Shown piece by piece: positions 1 to 5,550 of a stretch of DNA of 15,054 nucleotides. The translations under genes were made by a program, and so were the position numbers. Position 1 is the first letter of the stretch, and each line of letters opens with the position of its first letter. A model generated the notes under the pieces. That model saw only the letters and a program-made list of their open reading frames with translations. It was not told where the DNA came from and did no database searches. Source of the DNA: a candidate division Zixibacteria bacterium SM23_81 (GTDB lineage: Bacteria; SM23-81); the NCBI GenBank assembly GCA_001304015.1, contig LJUY01000069.1, forward strand, positions 1 through 15,054, written 5' to 3'.

Positions 1-501
1 CAAATCGGTCTGGCTTGCCAAACGGTGGTCGAACCGGGTATGTATCTGGCACAGATCCCCTTTTATCCGGGGCACCGTGCCGACTATTACCTGGAGGAGC
101 TGGAGCCAACTTTTCAAACCGTGGTCAAGACCTATCCCGAGTTGCTGCGCTGCCTGAGTTGTGGCACCTGTACAAAGGTGTGCCCGCAAGACATTGATGT
201 GAAGCAATACATGGCCGATGCCATGCGGGGGGACATCGCTGCTGTGGCTGATCGTTCCTTTGACTGTATCATGTGTGGATTGTGTGTCTCCCGCTGCCCG
301 GCTGAGGAAGTGCAGCCTAACATCGCTATCCTCTGCCGCCGTCTCTATGGCAAGTATTTGGCTCCTAAAGCGGAACACCTGGCGGAACGGGGGGCCGAGA
401 TCGAGGCTGGCCAGTTCGACGATGATCTGACGAAAATGAAAAGCCTCAGCGAAGGGGAACTGCGGAAGATGTATAACGAGCGGGACATCGAGCCGGAGTA
501 G
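1..501 (+). CDS. Iron-sulfur subunit of a fumarate reductase/heterodisulfide reductase-like complex (5' partial)
   Basis: The frame is open to the window edge, so the gene starts upstream; the GTG at 25 is probably internal. Residues 4-8 (LACQT followed by VVEPGM) resemble the last cysteine loop of a 2Fe-2S ferredoxin domain such as those of NuoG or SdhB-type subunits, suggesting an upstream 2Fe-2S domain. Two complete CxxCxxCxxxCP motifs follow (Cys 51/54/57/61 and Cys 89/92/95/99, counted from the window start). Two full four-Cys motifs point to two [4Fe-4S] clusters, as in TfrB, HdrC or GlpC, rather than the 3Fe-4S cluster of classical SdhB. No membrane segment is visible in the part present. 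It stops 13 bases before the flavoprotein gene, so the two are very likely co-transcribed and pass electrons between them. Expected role: soluble electron transfer to or from the flavoprotein. The true partner (quinone, thiol or ferredoxin) cannot be read from this fragment. Confidence 0.85.
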   Translation, partial: QIGLACQTVVEPGMYLAQIPFYPGHRADYYLEELEPTFQTVVKTYPELLRCLSCGTCTKVCPQDIDVKQYMADAMRGDIAAVADRSFDCIMCGLCVSRCPAEEVQPNIAILCRRLYGKYLAPKAEHLAERGAEIEAGQFDDDLTKMKSLSEGELRKMYNERDIEPE

Positions 502-514
502 AGCCGGAGGAGGA

Positions 515-2128
515 ATGATGAGTTATACTCCAGAGATGCGCGAATCCATAAAGAAAGTAGAGGCCACCCGGCCAGATCGCTTGCATGAGACTTTCCCCAT
601 GATGTCGCCCCAGGATAAGCAGGTTATTTTGGAAAAGTTCCACCCTGACTACAAGGCGGAGGGCATGCGCGAAATTCGGGTGGGGGTCAGCAAAGGACAC
701 CGTATGCCTCTGGAATTGGCCGATGTTATGGAGGGAGCCAGTCACCTGACTTCCGACATGCTCGACCTGGAGCAAATTGACTACGACACCGATGTGCTGG
801 TCATTGGTGGGGGTGGGGCGGGTTCCTCGGCAGCGCTGCTGGCCCGCGAAAATGGGGCCAAGGTGATCATAGCCAACAAGCTGCGCCACGGTGATGCCAA
901 CACCATGATGGCTCAGGGTGGTATCCAGGCTGCCGACAAGCCCAACGATTCGCCAACCATTCACTACCTGGACGTTATGGGTGGCGGCCACTTTGCCAAC
1001 TACCCTGATCTGGTGGAGGCCCTGGTCAAAGATGCGCCGTTGGTCATCCAGTGGCTGGAAGACCTGGGTTGCATGTTCGACAAAGAGCCCGACGGTACGC
1101 TGAAAACCATCCACGGTGGGGGCACATCGCGCAAGCGGATGCACTCGGCGCGGGATTACTCTGGAGCTGAGATCATGCGCACCCTGCGCGATGAGGTGCG
1201 CAGCTACCCGGAGGGCATCACGGTCCTAGAGTTCGCGCCAGCTATCGAACTGATCATGGATGATAAAGGGCAGGCGGCTGGGGCCGTTTTGCTGAACATG
1301 GAAACGGGAGAGCACCTGGTGGTGCAGGCCAGGTGCACCATTCTGGCCACCGGCGGCAGTGGGCGGTTGCACTATCGGGGTTTTGCCACAACCAACCACT
1401 ACGGAGCCACTGGCGATGGGCTGGTGCTGGCCTATCGGGTGGGAGCCAAGCTGGCCTTTCTGGATACCATGCAGTATCACCCTACCGGCGCTGCCTATCC
1501 AGAGCAGATTGTGGGGTTGCTGGTGACAGAGAAGGTGCGCGGGCTGGGAGCCCAGGTCTGTAATATGGATGGCAACCAGTTCGTCTACCCGCGTGAGACC
1601 CGCGACGTGGAGGCCTCGGCTCTTATCCGTGAGTGCGTGGAGCGGGGCAAAGGGCTAGCGACGCCCTCGGGCATGATGGGGGTCTGGCTCGATTCGCCTA
1701 TGATTGACATCCTCCATGGTCCAGGTACTATTGAGCAAGCGTTGCCAGCCATGGTCCGCCAATTTGGCCGCTTTGATATTGACATAACTAAAGAGCCGAT
1801 GTTGGTTTACCCTACGCTGCACTATCAGAACGGTGGCATATCTCTCAGGCCTGACGGTTCGACCGATATCCCCAATCTCTTTGCTGCCGGGGAGATTTCG
1901 GGGGGTGTGCATGGCCGTAATCGTTTGATGGGCAATTCCCTTTTGGAGATCACGGTCTTTGGCCGTCGGGCGGGGAGGGCGGCGGCGCTACGAGCTAAAG
2001 AGGTCGAATTAGGAAAGCTGACTTTGAGTCATGTGGACAAGTGGCAGCAGGAATTGGATGAGGTAGGGATAGAGAACCCTATTCAAGCACCGATTCTGTT
2101 ACCGGATTACACCAGGAAACTGCGTTAG
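515..2128 (+). CDS. FAD-dependent fumarate reductase/succinate dehydrogenase-type flavoprotein subunit
   Basis: A 537-residue flavoprotein. The dinucleotide-binding motif GGGGAG lies at 98-103 after about 90 residues of N-terminal extension. Superfamily signatures follow: AQGGI (133-137), HPTG (322-325), RGLG with Arg342, PTLHY with His436, and GRNRL with Arg470 then NSLLE. These match the substrate-binding His and Arg positions of SdhA/FrdA/aspartate oxidase. The residue aligned with the FAD-linking His of SdhA (SHTVSAQGG) is Asn129 (ANTMMAQGG), so FAD is probably non-covalent. Only about 60 residues follow NSLLE, so most of the C-terminal helical domain of FrdA is missing. A GGAGGAGG site at 506-513 precedes two adjacent ATGs (515 and 518); spacing slightly favours 518. 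It forms an operon with the preceding Fe-S gene. A TfrA-like soluble fumarate reductase is the best guess; L-aspartate oxidase is less likely because of the dedicated Fe-S partner. Confidence 0.85.
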   Translation: MMSYTPEMRESIKKVEATRPDRLHETFPMMSPQDKQVILEKFHPDYKAEGMREIRVGVSKGHRMPLELADVMEGASHLTSDMLDLEQIDYDTDVLVIGGGGAGSSAALLARENGAKVIIANKLRHGDANTMMAQGGIQAADKPNDSPTIHYLDVMGGGHFANYPDLVEALVKDAPLVIQWLEDLGCMFDKEPDGTLKTIHGGGTSRKRMHSARDYSGAEIMRTLRDEVRSYPEGITVLEFAPAIELIMDDKGQAAGAVLLNMETGEHLVVQARCTILATGGSGRLHYRGFATTNHYGATGDGLVLAYRVGAKLAFLDTMQYHPTGAAYPEQIVGLLVTEKVRGLGAQVCNMDGNQFVYPRETRDVEASALIRECVERGKGLATPSGMMGVWLDSPMIDILHGPGTIEQALPAMVRQFGRFDIDITKEPMLVYPTLHYQNGGISLRPDGSTDIPNLFAAGEISGGVHGRNRLMGNSLLEITVFGRRAGRAAALRAKEVELGKLTLSHVDKWQQELDEVGIENPIQAPILLPDYTRKLR

Positions 2129-2174
2129 GCCAATAGTCGGATTCGTTTCTTAGGAGTTTATTAAGGTGGGTAGC

Positions 2175-2210
2175 AAAGGAGCCGCCCTGAGAAAAAGTGG
2201 GCGGCCCTTT
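2175..2210. terminator. Likely bidirectional intrinsic terminator
   Basis: A GCCGCCC/GGGCGGC stem (2181-2187 with 2199-2205) is extended by AAAGG/CCTTT (2175-2179 with 2206-2210) past a single bulged A at 2180, with an 11-base A-rich loop. It lies 47 bases after the flavoprotein stop and 46 bases before the end of the converging glycosyltransferase gene. The short T/A arms could serve both directions. The T-run is only three bases, so termination strength is uncertain. Confidence 0.6.
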
Positions 2211-2255
2211 GATTGGCAAAACAAGCGAGTGTGGCGGTGCGCAACTGGGGTAAAG

Positions 2256-2990
2256 TCAATGGCGTTGCCTGGTCAATTTCCTGTGCCGCCACTTCACTTC
2301 GAAAACCCGCAGGGCAGCCTCCAGCTTGACTGACATGGACATCTTGGACCGGCCGATGCGTCGGTCCTCGAAATAGATGGGAACCTCCAGCACCCGATAG
2401 CCTAGCTTTTCGCAGACATAAGCCATCTCTACTTGGAAAACATAGCCGCTGGATTGGATGTGGCTGAGATCAATGCCCTCCAAGGCCTCACGTCGCCAGC
2501 ATTTGAAACCGGCTGTTGCATCACGCACCTTGACCCCGAGGATGATACGGGTGTAGATGCTGTTAGCCCACCAACTGAGCAGGTACCGCCCGAAGCCCCA
2601 GCGATCATCGAGTCTACCGCCCTCCACGTAGCGTGAGCCCACCACTACATCATAGCCCACAATTTTCTCCAGAAACTGGGGGATATAGGATGGTGAGTGA
2701 GAGAAATCGGCGTCCATCTGGATGATATAGTCAGCTCCGTGGTCTAAAGCGTGACGAAATCCAGCAATGTAGGCTGTTCCCAACCCCATCTGTTTCTCTC
2801 GATGAATGACGTGCAGGCAATCGGGGTATCGTCCCGCTAGCTCGTCGGCTAGGTCTCCGGTTCTGTCGGGAGAATTGTCATCCACAATGAGTATCTGTAG
2901 GCCGTCAATGCCGAGAGAGAGCAACTCTCCCACTATGTTGGGCAGGTTTTCTACTTCATTGTAAGTTGGTATGACTACCACAGTTTTCAT
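2256..2990 (-). CDS. Family 2 glycosyltransferase, polyprenol-phosphate mannose synthase (DPM1)-like
   Basis: A 244-residue GT-A fold enzyme. It starts with the strand motif VVVIPTYNE (4-12), has IVDDNSPDRT (35-44) typical of DPM1/polyprenol monophosphomannose synthase, the metal-binding DAD (93-95, in QMDADFSH), VVGSRY (116-121) and the acceptor-side segment DATAGFKCW (157-165). The length fits the soluble DPM1-like class with no C-terminal membrane domain. Expected reaction: transfer of mannose (or glucose) from a GDP- or UDP-sugar to a polyprenyl phosphate at the cytoplasmic membrane face, providing lipid-linked sugar for envelope glycans or protein mannosylation. The sugar cannot be read from sequence. 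It starts with ATG at 2988-2990; the nearest GGAGG is about 15 bases upstream, which is long, so the ribosome site is weak. It stands alone, convergent with the flavoprotein operon. Confidence 0.9.
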   Translation of the reverse strand: MKTVVVIPTYNEVENLPNIVGELLSLGIDGLQILIVDDNSPDRTGDLADELAGRYPDCLHVIHREKQMGLGTAYIAGFRHALDHGADYIIQMDADFSHSPSYIPQFLEKIVGYDVVVGSRYVEGGRLDDRWGFGRYLLSWWANSIYTRIILGVKVRDATAGFKCWRREALEGIDLSHIQSSGYVFQVEMAYVCEKLGYRVLEVPIYFEDRRIGRSKMSMSVKLEAALRVFEVKWRHRKLTRQRH

Positions 2991-3276
2991 GGAGATGTCT
3001 GGATCCCTCCAAAGGAGTGTCAGCCTATCTCTAATCCCAATGCCGTTCGGTTAAGCCCGTGGGCCGAGTAGCGACTTGGGCTGAGTAGCGCGGCGTACCG
3101 AACCCGGCGTATCGAGGCCACGGCGCTGCCACAAATCAGAACCTCTAAGAAGCCGCTCGGTTTAGATAAATACGGGGGTTTCCTGCATTAATTACGTAGG
3201 TTTACGGATAGACAAGCCGACCAAAAGAGTGTAGTATGATAATGGTCCCACACCAAGCTCAGTACTAGCCAGGCTG
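2991..3276. other. Untranslated leader of the glycosyltransferase gene
   Basis: No gene is seen in this stretch. It holds the long predicted leader of the glycosyltransferase transcript and one degenerate copy of the dispersed repeat (3059-3116). The rest is AT-richer and unassigned. Confidence 0.5.
3059..3116 (-). repeat. Degenerate intergenic repeat, copy 1
   Basis: Read on the minus strand it contains CTCGATACGCC (3106-3116) followed downstream by two CGCTACTC motifs (3083-3090 and 3066-3073). The same pattern, TCGATACG then CTACTC, occurs in the spacers near 4500 and 6890. It is an interspersed intergenic repeat rather than a coding remnant. Confidence 0.5.
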
Positions 3277-3305
3277 ATTATACTATGATAGGCCTAAAAG
3301 GTCAA
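3277..3305 (-). promoter_or_regulatory. Promoter for the glycosyltransferase gene
   Basis: On the minus strand, TTGACC (3300-3305) and a perfect TATAAT (3277-3282) are separated by 17 bases. Transcription would start near 3270 and give a leader of about 280 bases that contains the dispersed repeat at 3059-3116. Confidence 0.65.
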
Positions 3306-3359
3306 CAATGTGCGCTTTTCTCTCTCGGCCGTTATCTTAACAATAGGACCAATCTGCTA

Positions 3360-3388
3360 TTGCCATTATAGCCATGATGCGGTATAAT
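3360..3388 (+). promoter_or_regulatory. Promoter for the response regulator gene
   Basis: TTGCCA (3360-3365) and TATAAT (3383-3388) are separated by 17 bases. The predicted start near 3395 gives a leader of about 130 bases to the ATG at 3527. Confidence 0.6.
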
Positions 3389-3526
3389 TGGGGATACAGG
3401 AATCTCAAGCTGTCGGGCGCCATGTTAAAAGTTTTGTCTTGCTATGATCAACTCTGATCGCCTGCCCCATTTCTTGGCGGCAAATAAATGCTCTGAGGGA
3501 GCTAGGTAGTTGCGGAGGTAAGGAGC

Positions 3527-3598
3527 ATGAGCTTGAAGGTTCTCCTGATAGGAAAGTATGCATCCACACTCAGTTCACTGAGGTGCCGATCAGCCTGA
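3527..3598 (+). pseudogene. Detached 5' end of the response regulator receiver domain
   Basis: An ATG at 3527 has an excellent ribosome site (GGAGG 3514-3518, 8 bases upstream). It encodes 23 codons starting MSLKVLLIGKY, which is the first beta strand of a receiver domain, then ends in TGA at 3596-3598. The downstream frame resumes with a receiver segment. Only about 28 codons lie between this ATG and the expected phospho-acceptor Asp, against roughly 50-55 in OmpR-type regulators, and the distance is not a multiple of three. This looks like an internal deletion of about 70-75 bases with a frameshift. It may be a true mutation or an assembly error. Confidence 0.55.
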
Positions 3599-3599
3599 C

Positions 3600-4154
3600 T
3601 TGATGGTTTTGGATGCTACTTCACCCAAGCTAGACGGTGGGAGGACCTGTCAGGCTTTGCGGCAAAAAGTGGGAGAGGTTCCCATTGTCCTTATCCATGA
3701 GAAAGAGAATGACTCTGGCCAGGCCGAGGCTGATTTTCATCTGACCACGCCTTTTACTTTCCGCAAACTGGCCAACCGCATTAAGAGGGCTGTACAGAGT
3801 AGAGAACAAAGTGGGGAGACTCTTCAGGTCGGTGATCTGATTCTCAATTTAGATAAGCGTTCGGTAGCCAGAGGTGAAAAGAAGTATGATTTGACTCCCA
3901 AGCAGTTTGAGCTGCTGGAAACCTTTATGCGAAATCCGGGCAAGGTGCTGAGTCGCAAATTTCTGATGAAGAATGTTTGGGATACAGATTATTTAGGGGA
4001 CACCAGGACCTTGGACGTTCACGTGCGTTGGATACGAGAGAAGATAGAGGAGGATCCTGGCTCGCCGCTCTGTCTGTGCACAGTACGCGGCGTGGGCTAC
4101 ATATTTGATGTGCCAGAACAAACCTCTGGCATCCAACCCGGAGGCAGCAAATAG
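3600..4154 (+). CDS. OmpR/PhoB-type transcriptional regulator with truncated, degenerate receiver
   Basis: From the TTG at 3600 (or ATG at 3603) this gives 184 residues. Residues 1-65 are the C-terminal half of a receiver domain: VLDATSPKLDG carries the likely phospho-Asp (Asp5), but the conserved Thr/Ser position in PIVLIHEKE is His, and the conserved Lys of the KPF motif is Thr50 (TTPF). Residues 77-171 form a complete winged-helix DNA-binding domain, with LTPKQFELLETF, VLSRKFLMKNVW, TRTLDVHVRWIREKIE and TVRGVGYIF. There is no good ribosome site before 3600; translation could restart after the upstream 23-codon frame, which ends one base earlier. No histidine kinase gene is adjacent. The DNA-binding half appears intact, so the product may still bind DNA without phospho-control. 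It could equally be a decaying gene. Confidence 0.75.
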   Translation: MMVLDATSPKLDGGRTCQALRQKVGEVPIVLIHEKENDSGQAEADFHLTTPFTFRKLANRIKRAVQSREQSGETLQVGDLILNLDKRSVARGEKKYDLTPKQFELLETFMRNPGKVLSRKFLMKNVWDTDYLGDTRTLDVHVRWIREKIEEDPGSPLCLCTVRGVGYIFDVPEQTSGIQPGGSK

Positions 4155-4177
4155 AGGGCTGAGGATTAGAAATCCCT

Positions 4178-4243
4178 GCCTGAAGTTGAGAAGCGCCCTC
4201 AGGCGCTGAAATTAGGCCCTGAGGGGCCTTCTCAGCTTCAGGC
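4178..4243 (+). ncRNA. Three-way-junction hairpin in the regulator 3' region
   Basis: The outer arms 4178-4193 and 4228-4243 pair over 16 positions, fully if one G-U is allowed. Inside are two short tetraloop hairpins: 4192-4197 with 4202-4207 (AGCGCC/GGCGCT, loop CTCA) and 4214-4219 with 4224-4229 (AGGCCC/GGGCCT, loop TGAG), each overlapping the outer stem by two bases. There is no T-run, so it is not a simple terminator. It may be a structured 3' UTR, a small RNA body ending at the terminator at 4342, or a palindromic repeat unit. Confidence 0.4.
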
Positions 4244-4306
4244 GTCGAATTCCATTCGGCGATCTAAGAGTCCGGATTAATGGTGTGAAACAGCATCAGG
4301 GAGCAG

Positions 4307-4342
4307 ACGAGCCAGGAAGTAGGTGATCCTGGCTCGTTCTTT
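4307..4342 (+). terminator. Intrinsic terminator of the response regulator transcript
   Basis: A perfect 11-bp stem (4307-4317 with 4327-4337, ACGAGCCAGGA/TCCTGGCTCGT) with a 9-base loop is followed by TCTTTTT. It lies about 150 bases after the regulator stop, so the transcript would carry the branched hairpin at 4178-4243. Confidence 0.85.
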
Positions 4343-4429
4343 TTGATGCCTGCGGGTAGTACTCTCTCCCTGCTACCAGAGCCATTCAGTTCTCAGCCCG
4401 GAGGCGAGCGAGCGCTGATTGAGCGCCGC

Positions 4430-4535
4430 CCTGACCTTGTCGAAGGGTTGCCGCAGGCGTATCGAAATCAAGCGAGTGGGGCGATATGTACAACACGCTT
4501 GGTCTCGATACGTCGCTTCGCTCCTACTCGACTGG
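4430..4535. repeat. Intergenic repeat, copy 2, with a 17-bp inverted repeat
   Basis: Two inverted arms, 4458-4474 and 4496-4512, match at 15 of 17 positions around a 21-base spacer, each carrying the core CGTATCGA/TCGATACG. The right arm is followed by TCGCTTCGCTCCTACTCG. Just upstream, CCCTGACCTTGTCGAAGGG (4430-4448) is another widespread intergenic repeat motif. The flanks 4346-4429 and 4536-4569 show no gene. Confidence 0.55.
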
Positions 4536-4569
4536 CGCTCCCAAGAAAACCGAATGACCCTTTGTCCCG

Positions 4570-5004
4570 CTACCCTGTGGCAGCCATCGGTTGTGGTAAA
4601 GGAATCCCCCTGCCTTCTTCTGGCTTGCGCTGGGCCGCCTTCTCCCTGACCTGGGGCTGAGGGAGGGTGGTGAGGCGCAGGCTGCAAGCGGCACACCCTC
4701 TAGGGTTGGTGATGGGAGCAACTTTGACCGAGCAGGCAGCGCGGAGGAAGGAGACGGAAGGTGGCTCGTCGTTCCAGACCTCGGTTCTGCCGCCAGCGTA
4801 GCGGACGACAATGGCCGAGGAAGAGGATTTCTGGAGGGAGAAACGGAGGTGGTGGCAGGCGATGATTTTGGCCGGGCAGTTGCGGCAGAGATTGGGAGAG
4901 ACCTCGTTTTCGCCCAGGGTGATCTTGGCACAGACGATGCGCCCATCAGCAGCCACGCTCCGATGCTCACAGAGTCCGTTCACTGACCTATCATGATTAT
5001 GCAT
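4570..5004 (-). CDS. Cys-rich small protein of unknown function under a LexA-type promoter
   Basis: A 144-residue soluble protein with no signal peptide or membrane segment. Cysteines lie at 12, 25, 40, 43, 50, 91, 104 and 107, with CxxC pairs at 40/43 and 104/107 and CHH at 50-52. This suggests a zinc site or an Fe-S cluster. Basic and hydrophobic stretches between the Cys groups (LRFSLQK, AIVVRY, VSFLRAAC) look like real fold elements. It resembles a small conserved Chloroflexota protein I cannot name. Residues after about 110 (LTTLPQPQVREK onward) are low-complexity and run into the repeat zone, so the original C-terminus was probably shorter. It starts with ATG at 5002-5004, with AAGGGGG seven bases upstream. 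A consensus promoter with a LexA-like operator lies immediately upstream, implying DNA-damage induction; the role in repair or toxicity is unknown. Confidence 0.65.
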   Translation of the reverse strand: MHNHDRSVNGLCEHRSVAADGRIVCAKITLGENEVSPNLCRNCPAKIIACHHLRFSLQKSSSSAIVVRYAGGRTEVWNDEPPSVSFLRAACSVKVAPITNPRGCAACSLRLTTLPQPQVREKAAQRKPEEGRGIPLPQPMAATG

Positions 5005-5033
5005 AGCAAAACCCCCTTGGCTGTCCTAGCTAT

Positions 5034-5063
5034 ATTATACTAGAACATACGTTCTAATGTCAA
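5034..5063 (-). promoter_or_regulatory. Consensus sigma-70/A promoter of the Cys-rich gene
   Basis: On the minus strand, perfect TTGACA (5058-5063) and perfect TATAAT (5034-5039) are separated by 18 bases. Transcription should begin near 5027, leaving a leader of about 23 bases before the ATG at 5004. Such a strong promoter normally needs tight repression, consistent with the operator inside its spacer. Confidence 0.85.
5041..5056. promoter_or_regulatory. LexA-type SOS box
   Basis: The sequence TAGAACATACGTTCTA has TAGAAC/GTTCTA arms around a 4-base centre and fits the Gram-positive/Actinobacterial LexA consensus GAAC-N4-GTTC (5043-5054). It fills the spacer between the -35 and -10 boxes, where a bound repressor would exclude RNA polymerase. 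Confidence 0.75.
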
Positions 5064-5107
5064 GGGGGTTTTCAGTGAATCGCGAAAATTTTAAGGTTGG
5101 ATTCGGT

Positions 5108-5383
5108 TTAGTACCCGCCAGCTTCTTGATTCAGCATCTTCATGAGGCGAGACTTGCGGCGGGCGGCGTTGTTCGTGTGGATGACGCCTTTCTGGGCCGC
5201 CTTGTCCAGGGCGCTGATGGCCTGACGCACGGCAGCCTCGGACTCTTGGGTCCGGCCCTGCTCGGTGATGAGCTGGCGGGCTTTTTTGACGTAGGTACGA
5301 GCCGACGACCGGAAGATGCGGTTGCGTTGTCTCTTCTTCTCCGAGCTTCTGATTCGTTTCAGAGCCGATCTGGTATTGGCCAA
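5108..5383 (-). CDS. rpsT: 30S ribosomal protein S20
   Basis: A 91-residue, highly basic helical protein with the S20 signature: [20 protein letters not shown] at the N-terminus, then [37 protein letters not shown]. The length is normal for the family. It binds 16S rRNA early in 30S assembly. The start is TTG (5381-5383), fixed by a strong GGAGG at 5391-5395 seven bases upstream and by the universal M-A-N beginning; TTG is a known start for rpsT in several bacteria and is linked to translational autoregulation in E. coli. It is a single-gene unit with its own promoter; the neighbouring NTPase operon ends at a terminator upstream. Confidence 0.97.
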   Translation of the reverse strand: MANTRSALKRIRSSEKKRQRNRIFRSSARTYVKKARQLITEQGRTQESEAAVRQAISALDKAAQKGVIHTNNAARRKSRLMKMLNQEAGGY

Positions 5384-5416
5384 CTTTTTCCCTCCTTCAG
5401 TAAAACTTCAGAGGGT

Positions 5417-5446
5417 ATGATACACCATTTTGGCGGATTTGTCCAA
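5417..5446 (-). promoter_or_regulatory. rpsT promoter
   Basis: On the minus strand, TTGGAC (5441-5446) and TATCAT (5417-5422) are separated by 18 bases. They lie downstream of the NTPase-operon terminator and about 34 bases upstream of the TTG start. Confidence 0.55.
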
Positions 5447-5473
5447 TCTGGTTGGGCGGCCTGCGACTCAAGC

Positions 5474-5507
5474 AAAAACAGGGATGGAACCACAATTCTC
5501 ATCCCTG
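5474..5507 (-). terminator. Intrinsic terminator of the NTPase operon
   Basis: Read on the minus strand, an 8-bp perfect stem CAGGGATG/CATCCCTG (5500-5507 with 5479-5486), loop 13 bases, is followed directly by TTTTT (5474-5478). It lies about 44 bases after the stop of the last NTPase gene. Confidence 0.9.
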
Positions 5508-5550
5508 CTTGTCTCGCTTGGCGTCGTCCCCCCCATTCTGTCGCCGAAAA

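Larger units (their letters stand above)
5008..5072 (-). repeat. 12-bp perfect inverted repeat flanking the SOS promoter
   Basis: AAAACCCCCTTG (5008-5019) and CAAGGGGGTTTT (5061-5072) are perfect inverted copies. The arm next to the gene contains its ribosome site; the far arm lies upstream of the predicted transcription start. Only RNA read through from rpsT would carry both arms and fold over the ribosome site. The same hairpin, followed on the minus strand by GCT, could act as a weak rpsT terminator. Confidence 0.65.

Noticed and set aside
446-1144. Long open frame of 232 codons on the minus strand
   Set aside because: It lies wholly opposite the end of the Fe-S gene and the flavoprotein gene, has no domain pattern or ribosome site, and reflects codon bias of the real genes.
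4178-4243. Possible tRNA or tmRNA
   Set aside because: The branched shape has no anticodon arm, T-loop motif or CCA end.
4343-4696. Overlapping open frames of about 100 codons on both strands
   Set aside because: They run through repeat DNA, have no recognisable domain and are mutually incompatible; GC-rich repeats readily give such frames.
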